A stretch of 64,000 nucleotides of DNA, taken from assembly GCF_018294505.1 (NCBI RefSeq), contig NC_057801.1, forward strand, positions 198,404,538 to 198,468,537. The letters are read 5' to 3'. The position numbers and the translations under genes are program-made. Source of the DNA: Triticum aestivum (lineage: Eukaryota; Streptophyta; Magnoliopsida; Poales; Poaceae). Positions 1-9,790 of the stretch are shown here, piece by piece; within the stretch, counting starts at the first letter, position 1, and each line of letters opens with the position of its first letter. The notes beneath the pieces are model-generated. The model saw nothing but the letters and a program-made list of their open reading frames with translations. It ran no database searches and had not been told where the DNA came from.

Positions 1-20
1 CCTTGTAAAGGGGTGTGCAG

Positions 21-608
21 CTAGGGAGCCCCTAGCTTATTTATGCTGGACTCGTCTAGCCGTGTCCGGGGTCTTGAACGACCTTTTAATGAGATGATGC
101 CGCGTGGACCGGGCATTTTAAGTGTAAGAGACGTGTAGTGTGGTATTGCATTAAAGCGGACAAAAGCTTCACGTCCCAATAGTGCTTGATGGCTACTTTT
201 GAATGGGGCGACATGAAAGATTAGCTTTTCGCGTCGGAAGTTGTCGGGTGACCCGAACACAACTTCTAGTAGTAAGGAGCCCGTGCACTTGGCGTAAGGG
301 CCTGGCGTCACTCCTTTGAAGGAAGTGCGGCTATTTCGAATTTTAGTAAGGTCTATCCCCAACTTGCGAATTGTGTCCGGATATAGCAGGTTTAAATCGC
401 TGCCGCCATCCATCAGGACTTGTGTAAATTGTAGTCCGTCGATTATAGGATCCAATATCAGAGCAGTCCATCCTGCATTTCGAATACTTCTGGAATAGTC
501 CAGGTGGTCGAAAGTAATTGGTTTTGACATCCAATCTCGAGGTTCCGCTGGGGTGGACCGTGCGATACCTACTCTGGCGGGTGCCGCACTGTTGTTCCGT
601 ATTATCAC
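21..608 (-). pseudogene. retropepsin-like protease domain of copy A
   Basis: The frame carries a retroviral-type aspartic protease fold: VLMDGGSDLNLLY followed downstream by the hydrophobic LLGREAF flap/helix region. The homologous protein at 27091-27576 has DSGS at the catalytic site; here it is DGGS, so the Ser/Thr normally after the catalytic Asp is Gly, which probably weakens activity. Family proteases cleave the Gag polyprotein in the virus-like particle. No reverse transcriptase follows within the window. No ATG is needed because the frame continues from Gag. Confidence 0.75.
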
Positions 609-758
609 GTGAAGTGAGTTTACTATTTTGACTTCTTGTGGGAAAGTCTTTTGTTTTCTGGCGCTCTGCTGGCGGGGTTCGTCGTCATCCTCGTTTGGCG
701 CATCGAGCCCCTTGTGTTCGGCGTTGAGTCGGGCGGACTGTTTGAAGACCCAACAATC

Positions 759-3048
759 TCAGTGGGTGTGGTTTGCAGGCCTACCATAGGTGCTGTGGAT
801 TTGACATATCCGATCCAAAATTTTTTTTAAGTTGGATAGCTCGTCACTGTTGTCCTTAAGAGGCAGTGTTTTGCTGTTCGGACGCGAGCTTTTGAATCCG
901 GCGTTGACCGCCGTGTTCTTTGGGCTTTTTTCTTTGTTTCGGTGCTGGTTCTTTCTGCGCCGTGATTTTCTGTTTCCATCTCTGATCTCGGATGTACTCG
1001 GGTCGCTGCTGCTGCATCTTGCTAGCCAGTTGTCTTCCCCTGCGCAAAAGCGGGTCATGAGGCTTGTTAGCGCGGCCATTGTTCTCGGCTTCTCTTGGCC
1101 GAGGTGTCTGGCGAGCCATTCGTCTCGGACATTATGTTTAAAAGCTGCTAAGGCTTCGGCGTCCGGACAGTCGACTATTTGGTTCTTTTGGTAAGAAACC
1201 TGTTCCAGAATTTGCGCGCTGACTCTCCGGGCTGTTGAGTTATGTGACTTAAATCTTCTGCATCCGGAGGGCGGACATAAGTCCCTTGAAAATTTGCTCT
1301 AAACGCGTCCTCGAGCTCTTCCCAACTTCCAACAGTATTTTCTGGGAGGCTTTTGAGTCAATGCCGAGCTGGCCCTTTGAGCTTCAAGGGTAGATATTTT
1401 ATGGCGTGGAGATCATCTCCTCTAGCCATGTGTATGTGCAGTATGTAATCTTCAATCCAGACTCCGGGGTCTGTTGTTCCGTCGTATGCCTCTATGTTTA
1501 CGGGTTTGAATCCCGCTGGAAATTCATGATCCAGCACCTCGTCAGTGAAACATAGTGGGTGTGTGGCGCCCCTGTATTTAGGCGTGCCGTTATCTTCGAA
1601 CATGCGGCGTGTTGTGTTGCTTCCTGGGGCCCTATTTTTTGGCCCATAAATGGACCTGACCGGGCCATCTGTTTTATGAGGATCATGTGTCGTCTTGTGT
1701 GCGGCGCCGCTTGTCGCTTTTGGCCTGTCATCTGGTCGTCTATCCGGCCAGGCGGCCTCTTTGCTTTTTGACTGTGGGGGCTCTATGGCCTCCTCGTCGA
1801 ATTCTGGCAGCAGCTTGCGCTTCGGGTAGCTCTTTGTTTGGTGGCTATTGCCATATTTGTCCGCGGTCTTGAGTACTTTGCTCCACCTCATTTTGAGTAT
1901 GTCTTCCGCTGTTTTGAGCTTCCGTTTTTCCTTTTTCAGACTTCTTGCAGTGGCGACAAGTATTTTGTGAAGGTTCTTATGCTCCGGTGGCATGTCCGGC
2001 GTGAGATCCTCTGGACTGTTATTTTCGCCGGGCATGGATTGCTTATCCGATTCATCCTGTTCGGATGGTTGCTTGATTGCATGTTCGTCGCCTACTGGTT
2101 TGCCCTGCTCTATTGCTAGGTCATTAGGAGTGTTGTTTTTGTCGAGGCGGGACTTAGGGCGGCGCCTGCGTCGCCGCTTTGGTTGTTTGTCGGCGGGATT
2201 GCCTTTTGCCGCGTCCCGTTGTTCCTCGTTATCGCTTCCTTTTGGGGTGTCCACTATATATACATCATGAGTTGAGGTGGTCTTCCAGTGCTTGGTAGGC
2301 GCTGGTTCTTGGTAGTCTCCGGCATCGTCGTCCATACCGTCGATGTCTTCGGAGTCGTAGTCTAGCATGTCGGTTAGATCGTCGACAGTGGCTACAAAGT
2401 GGGTGGTGGGTGGGCTTTGAATTTCTTCGTCGTCCGCATCCCAACCATCCTGACCGCAGTCCGACCAGGGCTCTCCTGATAACGAGAGATGCTTTAGCGA
2501 ATTCAGGATGTCGCCAAAGGGTGAGTGCTGAAAGATGTCCGCAGCGGTGAACTCCATGATCGGCGCCCAATCGGATTCGACTGGTAGGGGCGCAGGAGGT
2601 TCGGAGTCCGGCAAGGAGTCCGGCACCTGGAGTCACGAGCTTTATAAGGGACAAGGTCAGTATTCGGCTCCATCGCCGTAGCAGTTGCAGCTCCCGAGGC
2701 GGTGTCCAGCCACCGGTCCTCGATCTGCGCGGTCGGCTCCAAGATATGGGTCGGAGCGGATTTGTGTGTGGCCTCCAAGGTACTGTCCGGCGGCAGAGCT
2801 AGATCATGCCCATCGTGACAGTGCGGCACGCTCGGCTGTGGCTCGAATCCATCGAAGATCAAATCTCCGCGGATGTCAGCCGTGAAGTTTAGGCTTCCAA
2901 ATCTGACCTGATGGCCAGGGGCATAGCTTTCTATCTGCTCCAGATGGCCAAGCGAATTGGCCCGCAGTGCAAAGCCGCTGAACACAAAAATCTGTCCGGG
3001 GAGAAAAGTGTCACCCCGGATGGCGTTGTTGTCGATTGAAGAAGCCAT
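759..3048 (-). pseudogene. gag polyprotein of copy A (broken)
   Basis: The start ATG at 3048-3046 (MASSIDNN...) matches the position of the ATG at 24289 in the plus-strand copy. The N-terminus (FLPGQIFVF.GFALRANSLG) is highly conserved between copies. The frame shifts near 2630 and reopens as a 422-residue stretch (2626-1358) rich in acidic and basic low-complexity sequence, then the capsid-like core (VWIEDYILHIHMARGDDLHAIKYLPL). It ends at an in-frame TGA at 1355-1357 where the other copy has Trp. Further Gag sequence (ARKFWNRFL, AALTSLMTRFCAGEDNWL) follows with more breaks to 759. Gag packages the element RNA; this copy cannot make a full-length protein. Confidence 0.8.
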
Positions 3049-3076
3049 CAAGCCTATCGGTGATGACACAGAGGAA

Positions 3077-3095
3077 CTCTCAATGAAAGCACCAA
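3077..3095 (-). promoter_or_regulatory. candidate primer-binding site of copy A
   Basis: Directly after the LTR end on the minus strand lies TTGGTGCTTTCATTGAGAG, and the identical motif follows the 5' LTR at 24242. Its position and TGG start fit a tRNA primer site. I could not assign the tRNA from memory. Confidence 0.6.
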
Positions 3096-3575
3096 TGTCG
3101 GTGTCAAAACCGGCGGATCTCGGGTAGGGGGTCCCGAACTGTGCGTCTAGGCGGATGGTAACAGGAGACAAGGGACGCGATGTTTTTACCCAGGTTCGGG
3201 CCCTCTCGATGGAGGTAAAACCCTACTCCTGCTTGATTGATATTGATGATATGGGTAGTACAAGAGTGGATCTACCACGAGATCAAGGAGGCTAAACCCT
3301 AGAAGCTAGCCTATGGTATGATTGTTGTAATGGTTGTGTCCTACGGACTAAAACCCTCCGGTTTATATAGACACCGGAGAGGGCTAGGGTTACACAGAGT
3401 CGGTTACAATGGTAGGAGATCTACATATACATATCGCCAAGCTTGCGTTCCACGCCAAGGAAAGTCCCATCCGGACACGGGACGAAGTCTTCAATCTTGT
3501 ATCTTCATAGTCTTGGAGTCCGGCTGACGATGATAGTCCGGCTGTCCGGACACCCCCTAGTCCAGGACTCCCTCA
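3096..3575 (-). repeat. 5' LTR of copy A
   Basis: The 480-bp LTR reads TGAGGGAGTCC...GACACCGACA on the minus strand, the same termini as the LTRs at 5256, 23774 and 47778. A TATATAAA box lies at 3369-3362 (minus). The TG...CA form is relaxed (TGAG...GACA). It shares the TCCGG-rich U3 and the 'CCCGAACCTGGGTAAA' stretch with its relatives. Confidence 0.9.
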
Positions 3576-3754
3576 GAGGGATTCTCGATCCATCCTTTCC
3601 TGACAGCCTCCTTCGCGGAGGCGGTAGCTTCCTTGTTCCCCCCTTCACCTTCTTCCGAAGGCGCAACCTCCAGCATCCTGGTTAACACGGGATCCGGCGT
3701 GGTCTTAGGGAGGGGGTCCGGACACCTGATTAACTTTGCTTTCGCTATCCACAC

Positions 3755-3832
3755 CTGTTCAAGGAACAGCTCTTTTAAAGGGCAAGTTCGGGATAAATAT
3801 GGGATAGCGTGTCCGGGTACAGGGCTACTTAC
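3755..3832 (-). other. spliceosomal intron in the antisense gene of copy B (78 bp)
   Basis: The donor is CAA|GTAAGT at 3832 and the acceptor is TTGAACAG|GTGTGG at 3755. Removal leaves a phase-0 joint (Gln then Val-Trp-Ile). The other copy has an intron of 82 bp at the equivalent protein position and phase (32066-32147), which supports a real conserved intron. Confidence 0.75.
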
Positions 3833-4056
3833 TTGAGTATCCGGGCGGTTGCAGCTCAGACCTGCGTCCTCGGTCAAGTCCGGACACATCGCTTGTGATC
3901 CGAAGAAAAGCTTGTACATCTCCACGGGTGTCACGCCCATAAAATGTTGGAGAGCTCGTGGTCCCTTCGAGTTAAATTCCCACAGGCGGAGGGGGCGACG
4001 TTTGCAGGGCAGGGTGCGACGAATCAGTATGACCTGCGCTACTGCGACCAGAGTGA

Positions 4057-4075
4057 TCTCTCTCTCTCTCTCTCT
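4057..4075. repeat. (CT)n microsatellite
   Basis: About nine TC/CT units lie inside the antisense coding region, adding an ERERER run on the minus strand and shifting the frame relative to the downstream coding sequence. Confidence 0.9.
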
Positions 4076-4813
4076 AGGGGGTCTTGAATGCGGCCCTGCA
4101 ACAAGGGCACGTCCTTGGACGGCCCCCGGTCAAGTCCTTTATTGACCCATGATGCCAGTCGCGGTGGAGGACCCGAGCGAAAGGCAGGTGGCGCCACCCA
4201 TTTGGTGCCCCTGGGAGCTGTGATATAAAACCACTCTTGTTGCCATAGGCTAAGCTCCTCTTGAAAAGAGCCCTCGGGCCATGGAGCATCAGCATTCTTA
4301 CTCATAACAGCCCCTCCGCACTCTGCTTGCTGCCCCTTGATCATCTTCGGCTCCACTTTGAAGGTCTTGAGCCACAATCCGAAGTGAGGGGTAATGCGGA
4401 GGAAGGCTTCGCATACGACAATGAACGATGAGATGTGGAGGATGGACTCCGGATCCAAGTCATGAAATTCCAACCCATAGTAAAACATGAGCCCCCTCAC
4501 GAAGGGGTCCGTCGGGAAGCCTAGCCCCCGAAGAAAGTGAGACGCGAACACCACGCTTTCGCCAGGCTTGGGAGTGGGAATAACCTGCCCTTGGGCAGGC
4601 AGCCTATGCGCAATTTCGCCGGTTAGATACCTGGCATCTCTTAGCTTCAGCACGTCTTCTTCCGTAACGGAGGAAGGCATCCACCGGCCATGCAGGTCGG
4701 AGCCGGACATCATCGAAGGTCCGAAGCGCCTGAATCTGGAGCTTTGGGTGTTGGAACTCGAGGCGAGGGGTGGATTCGATTGAGATTGAAAGAAATGAGT
4801 GGAGCCTTGGTCT

Positions 4814-4820
4814 CTTTATA
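4814..4820 (-). promoter_or_regulatory. TATA box of the antisense gene (copy B)
   Basis: TATAAAG on the minus strand lies about 100 bp upstream of the antisense ATG at 4713, spacing that allows a short 5' UTR. The equivalent position in the other copy has TAATAAAG (47352-47345). This is a prediction from position and motif only. Confidence 0.55.
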
Positions 4821-5255
4821 AAGAGGTTGAATACCAAGAGCCTTCCCCGTGACCGTTCGGGACTCGCCTTCGATAGAGGAGACGTGCCAACGGGCACGAC
4901 TGGGTTACCCGCGCCCGTATTAATGAGAATCCCGAAATAAGGGGACACGATCTCTGCTTTGACAAGACGTGCCAAGGAAACTGCCTCACTAAACGCGCTG
5001 AGGTGGGACAGTAAAAACGATTCGAATAAAGGCCTGGCCGTGGTGTAATGTCACGCCACGGAATACGTCAGCAGATTGAATTTGTGTAAATATTATTCTC
5101 TCTACGGTGGTATGTGGAACTTATTTTGCAGAGCCGGACACTATCCTTGTGTTCAAAATCTTCTATAAAGTATTCGGAGAAGGAACCCGCCTTGCAATGC
5201 CGAAGACAATATGCGCGCCGGACACGTCGTCATTGAAGCCTGGTTCAGGGGCTAC
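4821..5255 (+). other. 3' non-coding internal region of copy B
   Basis: I see no credible coding sequence. It is collinear with 47353-47777 of the large element (shared ATTAATGAGAATCCCG and CAATGCCGAAGACAAT) and holds the weak purine-rich stretch before the LTR. Confidence 0.7.
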
Positions 5256-5728
5256 TGAGGGAGTCCTGGATTAGGGGGTGTCCGGATAGCTGAACTATCA
5301 CCTTTGGCCGGACTCCTGGACTATGAAGATACAAGATTGAAGACTTCGTCCCGTGTCCGGATGGGACTTCCTTTGGCGTGGAAGGCAAGCTTGGCAATAC
5401 GGATATGTAGATCTCCTACCATTGTAACCGACTCTGTGTAACTCTAACCCTCTTCGGTGCCTATATAAACCGGAGGGTTTTAGTCCGTAGGACGAACGAC
5501 AATCATACCATAGGCTAGCTTCTAGGGTTTAGTCTCTCTGATCTCGTGGTAGATCTACTCTTGTACTACCCATATCATCAATATTAATCAAGCAGGAGTA
5601 GGGTTTTACCTCCATCGAGAGGGCCCGAACCTGGGTAAAAACATCATGTCCCTTGTCTCCTGTTACCATCCGCCTAGACGCATAGTTCGGGACCCCCTAT
5701 CCGAGATCCGCCGGTTTTGACACCGACA
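5256..5728 (+). repeat. 3' LTR of copy B
   Basis: The 473-bp LTR runs TGAGGGAGTCC to GACACCGACA with TATATAAA at 5462-5469. It lies inverted relative to the LTR at 3096-3575, and the two LTR starts face each other 1.7 kb apart. Confidence 0.9.
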
Positions 5729-5905
5729 AACGGCGCGTCCGTTTGCTGTCTGCCGCGACCCAAACCCGGCGCATGTTTGCACCCGAAATGGGTCGGCCCG
5801 GACACAAAACGGACCAGATGGGTCCAAGCCACGCGCGATGGGCCGTCGGGTCTGTCTATTTTGCCCCAAACGGACGAGATGGGGTCACGCGCTGGAGTTG
5901 GCCTT
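5729..5905. repeat. unclassified GC-rich repeat fragment
   Basis: The sequence is rich in CGGACG/CCGGCG words and ends CTGGAGTTGGCC, a form I associate with dispersed Triticeae repeats. There is no ORF or clear terminal repeat. Class not assigned. Confidence 0.35.
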
Positions 5906-6278
5906 AACCTGCAGGAGAGACATGGACCTGGCAATGGATGTTGTTCCCTTTGCGGAAACCCGGAAGATGCTAATCACATCATTTTAAAATGCGCATCGGC
6001 TCAATTCTTCTGGAGTTGTATTAGATATTGCTTCGGTTCCATCTGGAACTTGTCCTCCATAAATGACATGCTCATGCTTTTGAGTCAATGCCGCGGACAA
6101 GCCTAGCGTCAAGAGTTTTTTTAGCTTTAGCTTGGGAGCTATGGATAACTAGTAACAAGTTAGCCATCGAAGGAATCATACTTGCTCACGCCGCTAACTA
6201 TGTTTTCAAATGGGCTCTTTTCTTTCAGCAATGTCCCCTCCGGAGGAGGAAGGACGGTGAGGAGGTGGTGAACATTCT
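5906..6278 (+). pseudogene. LINE ORF2 C-terminal fragment (zf-RVT), part 1
   Basis: The translation CCSLCGNPEDANHIILKC has the Cys-Cys-His-Cys arrangement of the zinc-binding domain that follows plant LINE reverse transcriptases (zf-RVT). A frameshift near 6088 switches to another frame that continues as a LINE C-terminus (LALAWELWITSNKLAIEG...FFQQCPLRRRKDGEEVVNIL). The frame runs straight into position 6278 and resumes at 9791, showing that the LTR element between them is an insertion. The upstream reverse transcriptase and endonuclease are missing. Confidence 0.75.
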
Positions 6279-6455
6279 TGTTAGAAGGGAGAGAGGGGTT
6301 TGACGGAATATGATGGATGTTGTATTGAGCCTCACGGGCGAGAATATGTAGGAGTACAGACTTGGAGGGCAAGAAGTCTCTCCTAGAGATAAGGTAGGCG
6401 ACAGATTACAAATCCTAGACTACCAAATATATGTAGACCAAATATATCTCTAACA
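6279..6455 (-). repeat. 3' LTR of the short-LTR element
   Basis: Starts TGTTAGAAGG and ends ATCTCTAACA on the plus strand. The stretch just inside it (CTGCAGTGGG on the minus strand) is a weak polypurine tract. Confidence 0.85.
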
Positions 6456-6974
6456 CCCACTGCAGTCGTAGTGGTAGCGTTGCGAACAGCAGGAGCGGCG
6501 CGGACGGTCAGACTGGAGAGAATAGCAGCCGACGGGATGACATCCCCCCGCAGTCGTAGCGGGAGTGTCGCGGACGGTATCGCGTTGTGGACGTGTTGAC
6601 TGTAGAGGAAGCCGACGAGTTGCTCAAGCGGATGATAACCCTTTGTGCCGATGTCGAGGTGGCCGAGAGCGTAGGGTGGTGTAGCGGTGGTCGAGGTAGC
6701 CGTGCGAAGAACGTCGTGGTCGATGTCGAGTCGGGGTAGCCAGTGTCGAGGATGTCGCCATGGACCGGGAAGACGCGGCGGCCTGAGGAGGCGGCGACGG
6801 CGACTAAGTCAGAGGCGCGGTGACGATACTCGAAGTAGGCGAGGAAGAACCCGACAGCGAGACGAAGACCGGCGCAGACGGTGGCGTTCCTGTGCCTAGG
6901 GAGGCGGCACGACACATACAACGTCGAAGTCGACGCGCGGGGACGGCAGAGTGGACCACGCGCCGCGACGCTAT

Positions 6975-7425
6975 GGCCCGAAGAGGCGACCCAGCGGCAG
7001 ACGCGCGTCGGGGAGACGTCGGAAAGACCTCAGGGCGGCGACAAAGACCGCGTGCCACGCTCGCTACGGCCCCATGAGGCGACGCAGCAGCGCAGGGTCC
7101 ATGCAACCACGGGGACGTCCTGGAGCGAACGACCTCAGGGCGCCGGTGAAGCGTGGGCCGCGGCACTACGGCCCGAAGGGGGACGCAACGGCAGCGCGCG
7201 GGTCGGTGTAGCCACGAAAAGAACCACGGGGCGACGGCAAGGACCGTGTGCCACGTTCACTACGGTCAAACAGGATGACGCGGCGGCAGCGCGAGGGTCG
7301 GTGCAGCCACGGAAACGGCTTGAAACAGACGGCTCCAAAGCGGCGATAGACCGCGGGCCACGGCACTGCGACCTGAAAGGACGACGCAGCGGCAGCACGC
7401 GGGGTTAGTGCACCTGCAGAAAGAA
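6975..7425. repeat. imperfect GC-rich tandem repeat of about 105 bp
   Basis: A module containing GACGCAGCGGCAGCGCG and then GGTCGGTGCAGCCACGG recurs about every 100-110 bp near 6981, 7076, 7170, 7271 and 7379. The translated frames in this interval are repeat-driven and I do not regard them as genes. Confidence 0.6.
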
Positions 7426-7618
7426 CCACCAGATGGCGACACTGCGGTCCAAAGGTGATGCACCGCCAACCCATTGCTCAACGGTGAAGAGGCGCGTGTA
7501 CTCGGTGACCCGATCTGCGACTGCGTTGGACGTGACAGATGATTGACCCGGCGGGGACACGCGTTGTGCGGATCCGTACAAGTGCATGCATGGAGACATG
7601 CACCGGACGCAACACCAT

Positions 7619-9013
7619 GGGCGTGTTTGGTTGCCCGGGTCACATTTTGCTGCATGGCATCTAGCATGCTGGCTGAGTGTGGCCTGGCTGGGCTAATGCA
7701 ATTGTAAATTCAGATGTGTGTTTGGTTGCTTGTGTGATGTGGGACTGGCCAAGCTGAACATGTGTTTGGTAGGTTGTATGAGGTTCCACAAGCTGAGTGA
7801 GATGTTGTTTGGTAAACTGGTCATGTTGTCAAACAAGAGAAGCATGTCTCCTTCAGCTAAAATTAACCGGCAATCTTTGTTTACAAATACAGCAAATACA
7901 GGCAATCATTTCGAGAGAATACTGTACGCCGTCTATGACCAGCGACATCAGCCATGGCACTAGCCGAATTTCAGATTCAGGAAATCTTTCTTGACAAATT
8001 CAGTAAAACTTCTCTTGTTATCACTGGCAGTCGTCGTTCCCTGCTCTACTCCTCTACAGCTGTTTCGGTTGTGCTGCTCTTCAGAACAATTTCAGAACTT
8101 CAGAAAATCCCATTGAATCATCCCATATATATGGAATACTACTAGATGATCAAGTGGTAGAGTCCTACTTCATTTACAGCAAGTAAATTGACAACAAACT
8201 AAATAGATCATTGCTCACAAGGATGTTGACAGGGGATCTCTAGCACGGCGGATCTGGTTGCTGCTGTCATTCCTTGACGAGCGCCGGTGTAGGGCGCTTC
8301 TCCCCGGTGACCAGTGTCTTCCTGTATCCGCGGACTCACGTGTAGGCCGCTTCTCCCCACCGCCCAGCGTCCCCTGTCGTCACGGGATCCAGACGCGACG
8401 AGCCTCTGGTCACCGCGGGATCCACTCGCTAACGCTCGACATGAGGGCACCCAGCTCGTCCTCAACGGCTCAACCACACCAGGTCCGGTGAACCTGGCAA
8501 GGATTCATCGATCCTGCGGCGGATCGAGCTCGGCTCCTTCCCCTGTGTATCTCCCGTCGACGACAGCCGGCGAAAAGGGACGGCAGCGGCGACAAGGATG
8601 AGGAGGCGGCGGCGAGGATGAGGAGGAGGCGGCGGCGAGGACGAGGAGGCGGCGGCGGCGGCGGCGGCGGCGAGGATGAGAAGACGGCGGCGGCGACGAA
8701 TCCGAGGTCGAGCAGAGGGGATGGGAGGAGCAGTGTTGGGCACGAGAGGAAAGCAAATTCGGGAGTTATGGCGAGGGGGTTCGTGACCCCCCACGCGAAA
8801 CTGTACGTGTGGTGCAGAGGTGGGTGCAGGCATTGGGCTCAGCTCGTGCATGCATGAGAGGAACGGCCGATTCTGGCGTAGCTCTCAGCCTGGCTGAGAG
8901 GGTACTTTTTGCATCAGCTGGGCCTGGCCCAGATGGTCATGCAGTTTACCAAACAAGCTACAAATTGCATCTGAGATGCCATGCAGGTGCAGCGCGGGCA
9001 ACCAAACACGCCC
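7619..9013. mobile_element. 1.4-kb TIR DNA transposon, PIF/Harbinger-like, non-autonomous
   Basis: Perfect 19-bp terminal inverted repeats, GGGCGTGTTTGGTTGCCCG and its complement, end at 7619 and 9013. They are flanked on both sides by CAT (7616-7618 and 9014-9016), a 3-bp TSD. TIR style and TSD length suit PIF/Harbinger, although that superfamily usually targets TWA. Subterminal TTTGGT motifs recur at both ends. The interior contains a (GGC/GAGGA)n stretch at about 8595-8700 and no transposase that I can recognise. Confidence 0.7.
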
Positions 9014-9593
9014 CATGCAAGTGGATCATGGGTCAATGCGGGCGCCAGATCCTGCAGTAAACCCCGCCCACGCAAGAAGCACGAGGGGGCTACGTGGTGT
9101 GGGACGAAGGGCCAGCCAAGACCGCGGGAGCGGCCTCATGCGCTCGGCCGCGCGGATGACCGGCAGCGCAGATGCTCCATCAGCCAACTAGGTCGCGCGG
9201 GACGCGTGAGTCGCGAGGCGGCCAGCCCGATGGGTCAGCATAGTACTACTGCGCAGTGACCGCCGGACCAGCACACCCGACGCATGCACGGAAGGTTCGA
9301 GACGTCATGTGGCAACTGATCTGTCCGAGTCGACGAACTAGAGCGCGTTGTAGATGACGAATGGCGGCCGGCGATGCAAGTCGATCTATAGATCGGAGAA
9401 CCAAAAAAGAAGGGCCGATCAAGACGACCGGCGTGAGAGGGATCAAAGATCGGAAAAAATACTCTCTAGGGCAGCCGGTCAACACGGCCGGCGGACGATA
9501 CGGGCCACGCGGCCCCCGGCGGCGGTCATGGAGGCCAACCGTCCCAGGAGCGGCGCGCCGGTGCAGAAGCAACGACGATGGGTTTAGGATCGA

Positions 9594-9609
9594 GGTAAGG
9601 CTAATACCA
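9594..9609 (-). promoter_or_regulatory. primer-binding site of the short-LTR element
   Basis: TGGTATTAGCCTTACC on the minus strand abuts the right LTR and resembles the initiator-Met type site TGGTATCAGAGC in its first bases. It sets the element's orientation. Confidence 0.6.
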
Positions 9610-9785
9610 TGTTAGAAGGGAGAGAGGGAATTGACAAAATATAATGGATGTTGTATTGAGCCTCACGGATGAGTATATATAAGAGTACAAACTTGAAGGG
9701 CAAAAGTCTCTCATAGAGATAAGGTAGGCGACGGACTACAAATCCTAGAGTACCAAATATATGTAGACCAAATATATCTCTAACA
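9610..9785 (-). repeat. 5' LTR of the short-LTR element
   Basis: On the minus strand it begins TGTTAGAGATATATTTGG and contains a TATATA stretch near 9676-9681 that could serve as TATA box. It is 176 bp, matching the left LTR with about 16 mismatches and one small indel. Confidence 0.85.
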
Positions 9786-9790
9786 ATTCT

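Larger units (their letters stand above)
1..3575 (-). mobile_element. Ty3/gypsy element, gag-protease family with antisense gene, 5' part (copy A)
   Basis: Read on the minus strand this is LTR (3096-3575), candidate primer site, gag (from 3048) and protease (to about 21), running off the left edge. The same LTR and Gag recur at 23774-27576, so the family assignment is internal to this window. The 5' LTR begins exactly where plus-strand 3'-end sequence of the same family starts (3576), so copy A appears to have inserted into copy B. The left TSD is outside the window and cannot be checked. Confidence 0.85.
3576..4713 (-). pseudogene. antisense gene of copy B: Transposase_28-like protein, 5' part, one intron
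   Basis: On the strand opposite to its host element, an ATG at 4713 opens a 224-residue frame (to 4039). Its core reads RLPAQGQVIPTPKPGE...FLRGLGFPTDPFVRGLMFYY...HISSFIVVCEAFL...PHFGLWLKTF. This resembles the plant 'putative gypsy type transposon' domain (Pfam Transposase_28, from memory) and matches the protein at 33017-29997. A (CT)n run at 4057-4075 shifts the frame. The protein continues in another frame (RRPLRLWEFN...MGVTPVEMYKLFFGSQ) to an intron at 3832-3755, then a second exon (VWIAKAKLIRCPDPLP) up to the copy A junction. The function is unknown; the domain is found in grass retrotransposon-associated proteins. Confidence 0.75.
3576..5728 (+). mobile_element. 3' part of a plus-strand gypsy element of the same family (copy B)
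   Basis: The stretch holds the family's 3' internal region, including the antisense gene and the conserved sequence before the LTR (GCCTGGTTCAGGGGCTAC), then a 3' LTR at 5256-5728. The same order occurs at 29997-48244. Its 5' side is cut at 3576 by copy A. The flank after the LTR is AACGG; the partner TSD lies outside the window. Confidence 0.8.
6279..9785 (-). mobile_element. non-autonomous short-LTR retrotransposon, TSD ATTCT
   Basis: Direct repeats of 177 bp (6279-6455) and 176 bp (9610-9785), each TGTTAG...CTAACA, are flanked by identical ATTCT (6274-6278 and 9786-9790). A primer-site-like TGGTATTAGCCTTACC lies next to the right LTR on the minus strand, so the right LTR is 5'. The 3.15-kb interior shows no gag or pol; 1.4 kb of it is a DNA transposon (7619-9013). 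Without that, the element is about 2.1 kb, TRIM/SMART-like in organisation but larger than classical TRIMs. About 16 mismatches separate the LTRs by eye, so it is not recent. Confidence 0.85.

Noticed and set aside
6820..7667. Several 80-175 codon frames on both strands
   Set aside because: Driven by GC-rich 105-bp tandem repeats inside a non-autonomous element; no recognisable protein.
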